This document shows, one piece after another, positions 25,249 to 34,162 of a stretch of 64,000 bases of DNA. A model generated the notes under the pieces. That model saw nothing but the letters and a program-made list of their open reading frames with translations. It was not told where the DNA came from and did no database searches. This DNA is from Candidimonas humi (lineage in GTDB: Bacteria > Pseudomonadota > Gammaproteobacteria > Burkholderiales > Burkholderiaceae_B). The stretch's first letter is position 1, and each line of letters begins with the position of its first letter. The stretch is from the NCBI RefSeq assembly GCF_019166065.1, contig NZ_JAHTBN010000009.1:62001-126000 (forward strand), in the 5' to 3' direction. The position numbers and the translations under genes were made by a program.

Positions 25249-26168
25249 GATTCACCCCCAAGACGTCCTATCAGCCAGCTCAAAAGAAAGACACCCGCCA
25301 GCATCAGCACCGCAATGGCGCTGCCGTAGCCCCAATAGGAAAAATTGAAGGCCTGCAAGAAGCCGTAGTAGTTGGTGACCTCGGTAACCGAACCGGGGCC
25401 GCCATTGGTCAGCACATATATCAGCGGGAAAGCCTTGAAACTGTCGATGAGGCGGAACAAGGCGGCTATCGCCAGCACCGGACGGATATACGGAAAGACG
25501 ACATGGCGGAACACCTGCCAGGAGCTGGCCCCGTCGATCCGGGCGGCTTCCAGCGGATCGTCGGGAATCATCTGCAAAGCCGCCAGCACCATCAGCATCG
25601 TGAAGGGAAACCATTGCCAGGTCTCGGCGACGGTGATCGCGCCCAGTGCCGTGTCCGGATTGGTGATCAAGGAATGCACCGGCATGCCCAGGCTGCGCAG
25701 CAGGCGGTGCATGGGACTGACGTCCGGCGTATAGAGGATCTTCCAGATCAGGGCGACCACGATGGGCGGCAGCACCATGGGGATCAGAAAGGCCGAACGT
25801 ATGAAACCGAACAGCGCCTGTCTGGCATTGAGCAGCAGCGCGACTCCCAAGCCGGCCAGCAATTGCAGCGTAACGCTATACAGCGAGAGCCGGGCCTGCA
25901 CCCAGATGGAATGCAGAAAGCGCTGATCGTGCAGCAGGTTCCGGTAATTGACCAGCGGATCGGCGAAGGTGAAGGTCTTGACCGGGTCCAGCAGGCTCAA
26001 GGGAGTGAGGCTCAGCAAGAGCAGCGCCGCCGCGGGCAGCAGCGTGATCGCCACGAGCACCGTCAATGAAGGAGCAAGGCCGAGGGAGAGCGCAAATCTG
26101 CGCTGTGCCGGCCATCCCCGCGCAATCCGTGGCGCGGCAAGCGCGCCGGATGAAGATATCGTGGCCAT
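25245..26168 (-). CDS. ABC importer permease, MalF type
   Basis: A 307-residue inner-membrane permease with six predicted helices (first at about residues 32-56). The EAA loop is EAARIDGASSWQVFRHVVFPYIRP. Length and the short periplasmic loops fit the sugar/glycerol-phosphate family. It follows the binding-protein gene by one base, showing tight operon organisation. Confidence 0.9.
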   Translation of the reverse strand: MATISSSGALAAPRIARGWPAQRRFALSLGLAPSLTVLVAITLLPAAALLLLSLTPLSLLDPVKTFTFADPLVNYRNLLHDQRFLHSIWVQARLSLYSVTLQLLAGLGVALLLNARQALFGFIRSAFLIPMVLPPIVVALIWKILYTPDVSPMHRLLRSLGMPVHSLITNPDTALGAITVAETWQWFPFTMLMVLAALQMIPDDPLEAARIDGASSWQVFRHVVFPYIRPVLAIAALFRLIDSFKAFPLIYVLTNGGPGSVTEVTNYYGFLQAFNFSYWGYGSAIAVLMLAGVFLLSWLIGRLGGES

Positions 26169-26169
26169 G

Positions 26170-27591
26170 TCAGATACGCACTCCGGAACGCCTCAACTCG
26201 GCAACAGTCTCCTGCTGCGCATGCTTCATGGCCTGCGCGGCGGACATTTGTCCCGATACGATCAGCTCTATGGCCTTGTTGATCTGCTGGTCGACTTGGG
26301 GATAGATGGAGACCGTGCGGTATTTCATGTATCCCTTCTTGCCCGCCAATTCCACGGACTCGATCGAGAGCCGGGACAAGTCGTAGCCGTTGATGTCCTG
26401 CCTGCGCTTGAACTGCGGCGATTCCAGCGCCGAGCGCCGGGCCGGGGAGCCATAGCCTTGCGCCACCGCGCGGGCCACGATGTCCTTGGAGGTCGCCCAT
26501 TTGATGAACTCCCACGCGGCCGCCTTGTTTTTCGAGCCGGCGGGTATGCCCAGCCCATGCACCGCCACCCCCGGGAAACGCCCTTTGGGCCCCTGGGGAA
26601 CCAGCCCGAACGCCGCTGTGGCCGCGCTCCTGGATGTTCCCAATTGCGCGAGATAGGTCTGGCCGATGGTGGAAAAATTGACGCGGCCCGTCTTCAAGGC
26701 CTGCAAGGTCTGGTCGGCCGTATAGGACACCGCGCCGTCGGGCCCATAATGGCGCAGCAGGCCCGAGAAATAATCCGCGGCTGCGATCGCTTCGGGCGTA
26801 TCCAATGCGGGCAGCAGATCATCCGGCGCATTCCTGAATACATCGCCGCCGAAGGCGTGCAGGTATGGAGGGAACGTCCATCCATAATGGTTGTCGGCAA
26901 TGAAGCCGGCCGTGTCGTCTTTGCCGTTGACCGCCCGAAGCACCTTGACGAAATCGTCGGTGGTTTGCGGAAAATCCAGGCCCGCCTTGCGCACCAGGTC
27001 GAAGCGCGCGGCCCCGCCGAGCACCACCTCTACATTCCACGGAATGCCATAGAGCTTGCCATCCTTGCCCGTCTCAGGCGCCCGCGCGCCGGCCAGGATA
27101 TCGTCCAGGCCCCAGTCCGAGGGCGTATCCGGCCCATGCAGATAGTCGTCCAGCGGCGTGAACCAGCCCGCGCTGATCCAGCGATTCGAATAGATGAACG
27201 TGACGTTGAGCACATCGTATGCCGATCCGTGCGTGGACAACTCCAGATCGGCGCGCTGGTTGTAGATGGGAAATGCGGGAGTGTCGTAATTCACCTTGGC
27301 GCCGGTGGCCGCCTCGAATTCGGGTATCCATCGCCGCAACAAAGTAGGGAACGCCTGGCTGAATATCGATACATTCAAGGTTGTCCCGGAAAATCGCTTG
27401 GCGCCGCCGGCGGCCGCAACCAGGCCCGGAAAGGCCAAGGCCGAAGCCATGCCAGGAATGGCTCGCAGCAAGCGCCGCCTGGTGATCGGCTTGTCGTCCT
27501 GCCGCGCAGCGCCCTCCTGCGAGGCAGTCCCATTCATGCCGGCCGCCTTGCCATCCGGGGTTTGCGTCATATCGCTGCGATACTTCTTCAT
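26170..27591 (-). CDS. Extracellular solute-binding protein, carbohydrate ABC family, Tat-exported
   Basis: A 473-residue type II (MalE/UgpB-like) binding protein. The start MKKYRSDM is selected because GAGGAA lies 7 bases upstream; further in-frame ATGs upstream lack a site. A long Tat signal holds Arg38-Arg39-Arg40 (TRRRLLRAIPG) followed by an Ala/Gly hydrophobic stretch ending at about residue 63. The mature part begins LNVSIFSQAFPTLLRRWIPEFEAATGAKVNYD, a typical family opening. It is the first gene of the unit ending in a TauD-like oxygenase, so a sulfur-containing, sugar-like or alkyl ligand is a reasonable guess, not a demonstrated one. Confidence 0.86.
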   Translation of the reverse strand: MKKYRSDMTQTPDGKAAGMNGTASQEGAARQDDKPITRRRLLRAIPGMASALAFPGLVAAAGGAKRFSGTTLNVSIFSQAFPTLLRRWIPEFEAATGAKVNYDTPAFPIYNQRADLELSTHGSAYDVLNVTFIYSNRWISAGWFTPLDDYLHGPDTPSDWGLDDILAGARAPETGKDGKLYGIPWNVEVVLGGAARFDLVRKAGLDFPQTTDDFVKVLRAVNGKDDTAGFIADNHYGWTFPPYLHAFGGDVFRNAPDDLLPALDTPEAIAAADYFSGLLRHYGPDGAVSYTADQTLQALKTGRVNFSTIGQTYLAQLGTSRSAATAAFGLVPQGPKGRFPGVAVHGLGIPAGSKNKAAAWEFIKWATSKDIVARAVAQGYGSPARRSALESPQFKRRQDINGYDLSRLSIESVELAGKKGYMKYRTVSIYPQVDQQINKAIELIVSGQMSAAQAMKHAQQETVAELRRSGVRI

Positions 27592-27955
27592 CTTGCTGTT
27601 CCTCATGTCCGAACGTTGCTGCATGCGGAGATGCCGGACCACGGCCTCCCCGCTCGACAAAAACAAGTTTGAACATGCGGTGCACACAACACAACGAAGA
27701 AGAACATGCATGGTTAGGTGAAAAATAAATATGCACCGCGACACCGGCAGGGTGCGCCGTTTATGCCTCTCTCATCTATGAAAATGGGAAAAAAATCGTT
27801 CCCCGCGAGACGCAGGCAATGCAAACATGAGTGATTGCCGCCGGCGCTTGCCGCCTGTGCCGCAAGCGCCGCTTCCGTGTGCCGGGCCAGGCAAGCGAGC
27901 GCGGCGCCCCTTTTTATGTGTACAGCCCCTGAATAGTCCAGAGTCATTTTTCGCC
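27592..27955. other. 364-base divergent intergenic region of the organosulfur island
   Basis: This gap separates the binding-protein gene (leftward) from the CysB-like gene (rightward) and should hold both promoters. It contains TGCAT-N19-ATGCA (27707-27735) around an A/T-rich core, a possible LysR-type site. No gene is seen. Confidence 0.45.
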
Positions 27956-28882
27956 GTGAACTTCCAACAGTTGCGCTCCGTGCGCGAAGCCGTCCGCCGG
28001 GGCTACAACCTGACCGAAGCCGCCAATGCCCTGTTCACGTCCCAGCCCGGCGTCAGCAGGCAGATCCGCGAACTCGAGGAAGAACTGGAAATAGAAATAT
28101 TCGAGCGCAACGGCAAGCGCCTGGTCGGCCTGACCGAGCCGGGCAAGGGCATGCTGCCGATCATCGAACGGCTGCTGCTGGAGGCGGAAAACCTGAAGCG
28201 GGCCGGGCACGAATACGCCCACGAGACGCACGGTACGCTGGCCGTCGCCACGACGCATACACAAGCCCGCTATGCGCTGCCCGCCGCGGTCCAGGCCTTC
28301 CGCAGCGCCTATCCACAAGTGCGCATCGCCCTGCAACAGAGCTCTCCCGAACATATTGCGCAATGGGTGATTTCCGGCAAGGCCGATATCGGCATCGCCA
28401 CCGAAGGCATCGCAGACTTCGAGGAACTGGTTTCGTTGCCATGCTACGAATGGAGCCATTCCATCGTAGTGCCGCCGAGCCATCCGCTGTCGTCGCTGCC
28501 GGAAGTCTCGCTGGCCGACCTGAGCCGCTACCCCTTGATCACCTATGACGTGGGGTTTACCGGGCGCGGGCATATCGACGCCGCCTTCGCCAAGGCGGGA
28601 ATCGCCACGGACATCGTGCTCACTGCCATGGACTCGGACGTGATCCAGCAATATGTCGCGCTCGGCATGGGGGTCGGGCTGGTAGCCTCCATGGCCATGG
28701 AGCGCGTGAACGCGCACCAACTCCATGCCATCAGCGGCGCTCACCTGTTCCAGCCCAATGTCACGCGGCTGGCAGTCCGCCGCGGCGCCTATCTGCGTTC
28801 GTATGCCTACGACTTCATTTCACGGATAGCGCCGCGCCTGTCGCGCGACGAAATCCGCGAGACCCTGTCGCAGGGAAAATGA
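27956..28882 (+). CDS. LysR-family regulator, CysB/Cbl type
   Basis: A 308-residue LysR-type regulator. The GTG start gives VNFQQLRSVREAVRRGYNLTEAANALFTSQPGVSRQIRELEEELEIEIF, which aligns with the CysB/Cbl winged helix, including the conserved QQLR opening. The C-terminal effector domain has ATTHTQARYALP and ITYDVGFTGR, CysB-subfamily landmarks that bind O-acetylserine or sulfate-related signals. It lies between two ABC/TauD units, so control of both in response to sulfur supply is the natural inference. The ribosome-binding site is weak; an upstream ATG at 27827 would add 43 unlikely residues. Confidence 0.88.
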   Translation: MNFQQLRSVREAVRRGYNLTEAANALFTSQPGVSRQIRELEEELEIEIFERNGKRLVGLTEPGKGMLPIIERLLLEAENLKRAGHEYAHETHGTLAVATTHTQARYALPAAVQAFRSAYPQVRIALQQSSPEHIAQWVISGKADIGIATEGIADFEELVSLPCYEWSHSIVVPPSHPLSSLPEVSLADLSRYPLITYDVGFTGRGHIDAAFAKAGIATDIVLTAMDSDVIQQYVALGMGVGLVASMAMERVNAHQLHAISGAHLFQPNVTRLAVRRGAYLRSYAYDFISRIAPRLSRDEIRETLSQGK

Positions 28883-28918
28883 AGCAGCATGGGCGATCCG
28901 GCACGTCGCAAAGCCGTG

Positions 28919-29821
28919 TCAGGCCATGCCCCAGCGCCGTGTGGTATAGCGTTCCAGGATGTCGAAAATCCCGTTCTCCACCAGCAGGCCTATGAGCACG
29001 ACAGTAATCAAGCCGGCGAATACGCGATCCGTGTAGAGCTCATTGCGATTCTGGTAGATATACCAACCGAGGCCGCCCTGGCCGCTGGACGTGCCGAACA
29101 CCAGCTCGGCCGCGATCAGCGTGCGCCATGCGAATGCCCAGCCTATCCTCAATCCGGCCAGGATCGACGGCAGCGCGGCGGGGACCAGCACCAGCGCCAC
29201 GTAGCGCGGCCCTCGCAAGCCATAGTTGCGCCCGGTCATGCGCAGCGTCGCCGGCACCGCGAGAAAACCCGAATAGGTATTCAGGGCCAGCGCCCACAGC
29301 ACGGAATGAATGATGACAAAAATCAGGCTCACCTGACCCAGACCGAACCACAGCAAGGCCAAGGGCAGCAGCGCAATCGCCGGCAAGGGATTGAACATGG
29401 ACGTGAGCAGTGCCAGCAGGTCGCGCCCTATCCGGCTGGAAATCGCCAGTGACGTCAGGACCAGCGCAAGCAAGACCCCCAGCAGATATGCCCGCAGCAG
29501 CACGGAAAGCGACACATAGATGCGCCGCCCCAGCTCGCCCCCGGACAGGTCGCCGTACAAGGCAAGCAAAGTGTCCAGCGGGCCCGGCAGCAGCAAGGCA
29601 TTGTTCTGCACGGCAGCCAGTCCCGCCCACGCGGCGATCAATGCTGCCAGGATCAGCAGCTTGCGCGCCAGGCCGTTTTCCAAGATGCGGCGGGCCAGGG
29701 GCAGCGTCGCGCCACCCTCGGGCAGCCGGCGCCCGTCCATGGGCTCGAGTTGCAGTTCGTATTCGGGACGCAGGTCCGCCGATAGCGGCTTACTTGCGGA
29801 CAAGGGAATAGCTCGAGTCAT
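28919..29821 (-). CDS. ABC importer permease, TauC/SsuC type
   Basis: A 300-residue inner-membrane permease of the nitrate/taurine/alkanesulfonate family with six predicted helices. The ATPase-docking loop is PATLRMTGRNYGLRGPRYVALVLVPAALPSILAGLRIGWAFAW, a textbook match to the family. About 60 extra residues at the N terminus are cytoplasmic. Eight bases separate it from the ATPase gene upstream. It converges with the LysR gene. Confidence 0.9.
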   Translation of the reverse strand: MTRAIPLSASKPLSADLRPEYELQLEPMDGRRLPEGGATLPLARRILENGLARKLLILAALIAAWAGLAAVQNNALLLPGPLDTLLALYGDLSGGELGRRIYVSLSVLLRAYLLGVLLALVLTSLAISSRIGRDLLALLTSMFNPLPAIALLPLALLWFGLGQVSLIFVIIHSVLWALALNTYSGFLAVPATLRMTGRNYGLRGPRYVALVLVPAALPSILAGLRIGWAFAWRTLIAAELVFGTSSGQGGLGWYIYQNRNELYTDRVFAGLITVVLIGLLVENGIFDILERYTTRRWGMA

Positions 29822-29829
29822 TTATGCAC

Positions 29830-30687
29830 CTATGCCACGCGCCTGTCGGGCCCGGCCTCGGCGGCCGTACCGAAAAGCAGGCCGTGTATGCGCGCCACGG
29901 CGGCCTGGAATTCCGCGCTTCCCTGGCTGTGCAGCCCGAACTGATGGGCATTCAGTTCGGCCCGCACCCGCCCGGGGTGCGGCGACAGCAGCAGGATACG
30001 GTTGCCGACGACAAGCGCTTCCTCGATGGAATGCGTGACGAACAGCAATGTGAAGCGCACTTCTTCCCATAATTGCAGCAACTCTTCCTGCATCCTGCGG
30101 CGGGTCAGCGCATCGAGCGCGGCAAAGGGCTCGTCCATCAAGAGGATGCGCGGCTGCATGGCCAGCGCACGGGCGATCGCCACGCGTTGTTTCATGCCAC
30201 CGGACAAGGTATGCGGGTAGGCGTCCGCAAACGAGGCCAGGCCTACTTTTTCGAGATAGTGCATGGCTCGTTCGTCCGCCTCGCTGCGCTTGAGCGAGCG
30301 CGCCACCCGCAGCGGAAACGCCACGTTCTGCCTGACCGTCTTCCAGGGAGGCAATTGGTCGAACTCCTGGAACACTACGATCCGGTCGGGCCCGGGATCG
30401 GCCACCTGGCGTCCGTCCAGCCGGATGCTGCCCTGCACCGGGTTCAAAAACCCGGCGATGGACTTGAGCAGGGTGGATTTGCCGCAACCCGAAGGGCCCA
30501 ACAGTATGAAGCGATCCGCCGTATCCACTTCGAAGCTGACACGCTGCGTGGCACGGACAATGCCTTGCTTGCCGCGATATTCGAGCGTGACGTCGTCGAC
30601 TTGCAGCAGCGCTGGGCCGCGCAGCCGCTCGACGGCGCCGGAAGCCAACGCGGACTGCTTCACTATGCCGGGATGCTGCGCTGTCAT
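29830..30687 (-). CDS. ABC importer ATP-binding protein, TauB/SsuB type
   Basis: A 285-residue ATPase. Walker A is GPSGCGKST, the signature is LSGGMKQRVAIARALAMQP, and Walker B is ILLMDEPFAALDALTRRRMQ with switch His in FVTHSIEEAL. These features, and the absence of a MalK-type C-terminal domain, place it in the taurine/sulfonate/nitrate group. The start ATG directly follows the stop of the binding-protein gene. Confidence 0.92.
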   Translation of the reverse strand: MTAQHPGIVKQSALASGAVERLRGPALLQVDDVTLEYRGKQGIVRATQRVSFEVDTADRFILLGPSGCGKSTLLKSIAGFLNPVQGSIRLDGRQVADPGPDRIVVFQEFDQLPPWKTVRQNVAFPLRVARSLKRSEADERAMHYLEKVGLASFADAYPHTLSGGMKQRVAIARALAMQPRILLMDEPFAALDALTRRRMQEELLQLWEEVRFTLLFVTHSIEEALVVGNRILLLSPHPGRVRAELNAHQFGLHSQGSAEFQAAVARIHGLLFGTAAEAGPDRRVA

Positions 30688-31728
30688 TCAACTACCCCCA
30701 GCCGTATCGGGATCGGCAAAGAAATAATCTTTCCACGATAGAGGCAGGCGACGGATGGCGCCTATCTGATGCATGAACTGCGCCAGGCGGTATGTGTTTT
30801 CCGGCGTGATCTTGAACTGGACGTCGGGGCTCTCTATGACTTTCAACAGCAAGGCACGATCGGTCTTGGCTCCGGTCACGCGCACATACGCGTCGGCTGC
30901 CGCCTGCGGATGCTTGCGGGCGAACTCCGCGGCCTGGGCCAGCGCCTGCATGAAGGCCTTGTATGTCTTGGGATTGTCGTCACGGAATTTCCGGGTGGCG
31001 AAAAGTACGGTCGATGAGCCCGGTCCGCCCAGCACATCGTAGGATTTGAGCACGATATGCGCCTTCGGGTTGCGCGCGAGCTCTTCTTCCTGGAAGGGCG
31101 GGTTGCCGAAATGCGCGGTGATTTCGGTGCCGCCCGAGACGATAGCCGCGGTTGCATCCGGATGCGGCAAGGCGACGGTATAGCCGTCGAGCCTGCCGTA
31201 TTGCTTCAGCCCCCACTTCTGCGCGGCAGCCATTTGCAGGAAACGGGCCTGCACCGACACGCCGACCGCGGGCAAGGCTATGCGATCCCTGGAAGTAAAG
31301 TCGGCGATCGTATGCACCTCGGGATTGTTGCTCACCAGATAATTGGGAAAGTCTCCCAGCGAGGCTATGCCGCGGACGTCCTGCTTGCCGTAAGTGCGGT
31401 CCCAAATGGTCAGCAATGGGCCTATCCCCGCCGCGGCGACGTCGATCGCGCCGGAGAGCAATGCGGTATTGACGGCGCTTCCGCCGGATAGCCGGACCCA
31501 GTCGACCTTGATGTCCAGCCCCTCGGCCTTGCCGTATTTTTCGATCAAGGCCTGGTCGCGGGCTATGTTCAACAGGATGTAGACGATGCCGAATTGTTCA
31601 GCTATGCGTATGCGTCCTTCCGCGCGGGCCTGCCCGAATGCGCCGGCGAACATCGCCAGCGCCACAGCCACGGCGCCCAGGACGCGCGGGCGTTTACTCT
31701 TATTCACGTGCATATTGTTGAAACTCAT
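30688..31728 (-). CDS. ABC transporter substrate-binding protein, TauA/SsuA (NMT1-like) type
   Basis: A 346-residue periplasmic binding protein. The start MSFNNMHVNKSK is chosen for the AGGAG seven bases upstream. A Sec signal follows (hydrophobic LGAVAVALAMFAGAFG, cut after ARA at about residue 36). The mature chain IRIAEQFGIVYILLNIARDQALIEKYGKAEGLDIKVDW is characteristic of SsuA/TauA-like proteins. It begins the binding protein-ATPase-permease set and lies about 150 bases after a TauD-like gene in the same direction. The ligand is probably a sulfonate or sulfate ester. Confidence 0.88.
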   Translation of the reverse strand: MSFNNMHVNKSKRPRVLGAVAVALAMFAGAFGQARAEGRIRIAEQFGIVYILLNIARDQALIEKYGKAEGLDIKVDWVRLSGGSAVNTALLSGAIDVAAAGIGPLLTIWDRTYGKQDVRGIASLGDFPNYLVSNNPEVHTIADFTSRDRIALPAVGVSVQARFLQMAAAQKWGLKQYGRLDGYTVALPHPDATAAIVSGGTEITAHFGNPPFQEEELARNPKAHIVLKSYDVLGGPGSSTVLFATRKFRDDNPKTYKAFMQALAQAAEFARKHPQAAADAYVRVTGAKTDRALLLKVIESPDVQFKITPENTYRLAQFMHQIGAIRRLPLSWKDYFFADPDTAGGS

Positions 31729-31879
31729 CAAAAAAGCTCCTGCGTTTTTACTGCCATATCGGGTAGCGCCACGGCATGGGCGGGGCGCGATCTCCAGCCG
31801 CCGGGCAAAGCTACGCCTGGCTCCGCAAACCGGAGACATGGGACAAACTGCCGGGAAACGCCTGCGGCCGCGGCGCCGG

Positions 31880-32782
31880 TCAGAAAGGCTCGTCGCCCTC
31901 CACCGTCGTGCGGTACAGCTTGCGCCTGAGATGCGCCGGACATCCCGCGGCCAGATGGATCACGCTGCGGTTGTCCCAGAACACCAGATCGTGATCGCGC
32001 CAGCGATGGCGGTAGATATGCTCGGGACGGGTACTGTGGTCGAACAACTCCTGCAGTACCTGCCGGCTCTCCGCCTCGGGCAAGCCTTCGATATGAGTAG
32101 TGAAGCCTTCACTCACGAACAAGGCCCTGCGGCCGGTTTCGGGGTGCGTACGCACCACGGGATGGGACACTTCGCCCACCTGCGCCAATTGCTGGGCGCT
32201 CAAGACCGGCCTCCACTTGCCCTCTTTCTGCAGATCCTCGTACTTGGCCAGATAGGAATGGACGGCGCGACGCCCGGCGATGATCTTGCGCAAGCGGACA
32301 GGCAAAGTGTCCCAGGCGCGGTGCATGTCGGCAAACAAGGTGTCGCCGCCCTGCGCCGGCAATTCCTGCGCGTGCAGCAGCGAGCCCAGGCTGGGAATCT
32401 TTTTGTAGGAAATATCGGAATGCCAATACTTGCCGGCATCGCCCAGCCCGATGGGGCGCCCCTCATCGAGGATATTCGAGACCGTGAGTATTTCCGGGTG
32501 CCCGGGCAGATGGAATTGATGCAGCACGTGGACCATCAAATTGCCGAAACGCCGGCTGAAATCGATATGCTGCTGCGGCGTGATGCGCTGGCCGCGAAAT
32601 ACCAGCACGTGATGATCCAGATGGGCCCGCCGGACACGGGTGAACTCCGCGGGATCGAGCTCCCTCCCCAGATCCAGCCCCAGAATCTCGGCGCCGAACC
32701 CTTCCGGGAAAGGCCGTACTGTGAAATTCCGCGCAGCAGCCTCTGGCCGGGGCTGGCGCAGCGCAATAGTTCGAGGGGACAT
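31880..32782 (-). CDS. TauD/TfdA-family 2-oxoglutarate-dependent dioxygenase (copy 2)
   Basis: A ~300-residue Fe(II)/2-oxoglutarate dioxygenase. In numbering from the upstream ATG (32794), the metal triad is His125, Asp127 (KYWHSDISY) and His280 (WDNRSVIHLA), with Arg295 for 2-oxoglutarate. The ATG at 32782 is preferred because GGAG sits six bases before it; the ATG at 32794 lacks a site. It heads the tau/ssu-like transporter unit, so desulfonation or sulfate-ester cleavage of the imported compound is likely. It is well diverged from the other TauD-like protein here, so the two probably differ in substrate. Confidence 0.85.
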   Translation of the reverse strand: MSPRTIALRQPRPEAAARNFTVRPFPEGFGAEILGLDLGRELDPAEFTRVRRAHLDHHVLVFRGQRITPQQHIDFSRRFGNLMVHVLHQFHLPGHPEILTVSNILDEGRPIGLGDAGKYWHSDISYKKIPSLGSLLHAQELPAQGGDTLFADMHRAWDTLPVRLRKIIAGRRAVHSYLAKYEDLQKEGKWRPVLSAQQLAQVGEVSHPVVRTHPETGRRALFVSEGFTTHIEGLPEAESRQVLQELFDHSTRPEHIYRHRWRDHDLVFWDNRSVIHLAAGCPAHLRRKLYRTTVEGDEPF

Positions 32783-32794
32783 ATCGGACTCCAT

Positions 32795-33137
32795 ATATCG
32801 GCCAGTACGGGCGCCTGGGCGCGGCGTACTGCATGTGCGGCAAAGATTTGCCGCCCGGGAATGCCATTATGAAAATGAAGCCCGCAAGCGCAAACGAATA
32901 TATCCGTGCTTGCTTATCCGGTCTTTGCATATGGCGGCCGCGCCTGGCGCCGCGCCCCGGGATCGGGCAGAGAGATCATCCTGCAAGAGAGCTTCGCCCG
33001 CCCGGCTATGGGACAGCGTCCTTGCCACGAATCGCCGCACGAGCCCGAAGTTGTCCCCAGCTTCTGTGGACAAGCCTTGGGATAGTCTGCGGACATTCCC
33101 GAAAACGCCTGGAATAACAAGCCTCTGGCTATCGCGG
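32795..33137. other. 343-base intergenic region between tauD-like and sirtuin genes
   Basis: No gene is seen. It holds one short dyad, TTGTCC-N11-GGACAA (33051-33073), whose right half (CTGTGGACAA) resembles a DnaA box in reverse. Otherwise it is unremarkable GC-rich sequence. Confidence 0.4.
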
Positions 33138-34064
33138 TCAAGAACGGGCCACGAGAGCGGCGGATGCCTGCGGCCCCGTTGCACCGGGCAGCAGGCCGGG
33201 ACCCATGAGCCACGCGAGCGCCGCCGTGCATGGCTGCGCCACCTTCAGCGTCAGCATGTCGTCGGCGCGCGTGCGCCCGAGATTGAGGGCCGCGACAGGC
33301 AAGCCGGCCTGCGCCGCGACCTTGACGTAGCGGTAGCCCGAATACACCATCAGCGACGAGCCGACCACCAGCACCGCGTCGGCGCGCCTCAGCCCCGAAA
33401 GGGCTTCTTCGACACGCGTGCGCGGCACGTTCTCGCCGAAGAACACCACGTCGGGCTTCAGGATGCCGCCGCAGCGCGGACAAGGCGGCACGCCGAAGTC
33501 CGAGAAATCCATGCCTTCGAGATCGGCGTCGCCATCGGGCGCATCGTCGGCCTCGAGGCCGTGCCAGCGCGGATTGAGCTGTTCCAGCTCGCCTTGCACG
33601 GCGCCGCGGTCCCGCAGCAGGCCGCACTGCATGCAACGCACCTGGTCCAGCCGGCCGTGCAGATCGACCACGCGCCGGCTGCCGGCGGCCTCGTGCAGGC
33701 CGTCCACGTTCTGCGTGACCAGCAGCGCCACGCGCCCGCGCCGTTCCAGTTCCGCCAGACCGAAATGCGCGGCATTGGGCCGCGCCGCGCCGAAGCGGCG
33801 CCAACCTATCATGCTGCGCGCCCAATAGCGCGCGCGGCGCAAGGGGTAGTCCATGAATGAGCGGAAGTCCATGGGCGGCGGACGCTTCCACAGGCCGCCG
33901 GCATCGCGATAATCGGGGATGCCGGAATCGGTGCTGCAGCCCGCGCCGGTAAGCACGAACAGCCTTTCATGGCTGTCGACAAAGGACTTCAGGTCGGGGA
34001 GCTCAGCCACTTGCCCAGGCTCCCAGGCACGAAACGGCAAGTGGGGCCGGCATGCCAGGCCCAT
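33138..34064 (-). CDS. NAD-dependent protein deacylase, sirtuin (SIRT4-like class)
   Basis: A 308-residue Sir2-family enzyme that removes acyl groups from protein lysines using NAD+. Motifs in order: TGAGCSTDSGIPDYRD (NAD pocket), QNVDGLHEAAG, catalytic His in VDLHG, zinc cysteines CMQCG and CPRCG, and GSSLMVYSGYR near the C terminus. The variant GAGCSTDSG, in place of GAGISxxSG, points to the class II group related to SIRT4. Length is slightly above bacterial CobB because of a ~30-residue insert between the two zinc pairs. It lies 98 bases downstream of cysE in the same direction. Confidence 0.92.
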   Translation of the reverse strand: MGLACRPHLPFRAWEPGQVAELPDLKSFVDSHERLFVLTGAGCSTDSGIPDYRDAGGLWKRPPPMDFRSFMDYPLRRARYWARSMIGWRRFGAARPNAAHFGLAELERRGRVALLVTQNVDGLHEAAGSRRVVDLHGRLDQVRCMQCGLLRDRGAVQGELEQLNPRWHGLEADDAPDGDADLEGMDFSDFGVPPCPRCGGILKPDVVFFGENVPRTRVEEALSGLRRADAVLVVGSSLMVYSGYRYVKVAAQAGLPVAALNLGRTRADDMLTLKVAQPCTAALAWLMGPGLLPGATGPQASAALVARS

Positions 34065-34162
34065 GGCATGACGCCGGCTTGCCGGGCGGCCCCCGACGCA
34101 TCGAATGTCCCGCGCCTGCCCGATGCGCTTGCAGCAAGCCGCATGTCGCAGGGCGCGGCATC

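Noticed and set aside
16717-32782. Integrative element or genomic island with att sites at the tRNA-Lys gene
   Set aside because: The catabolic genes begin beside a tRNA gene, but no integrase and no duplicated tRNA 3' end were found in the window.
33051-33073. DnaA-box-like dyad as a replication origin or control site
   Set aside because: Only one partial box, no AT-rich unwinding region and no dnaA or partition genes nearby.
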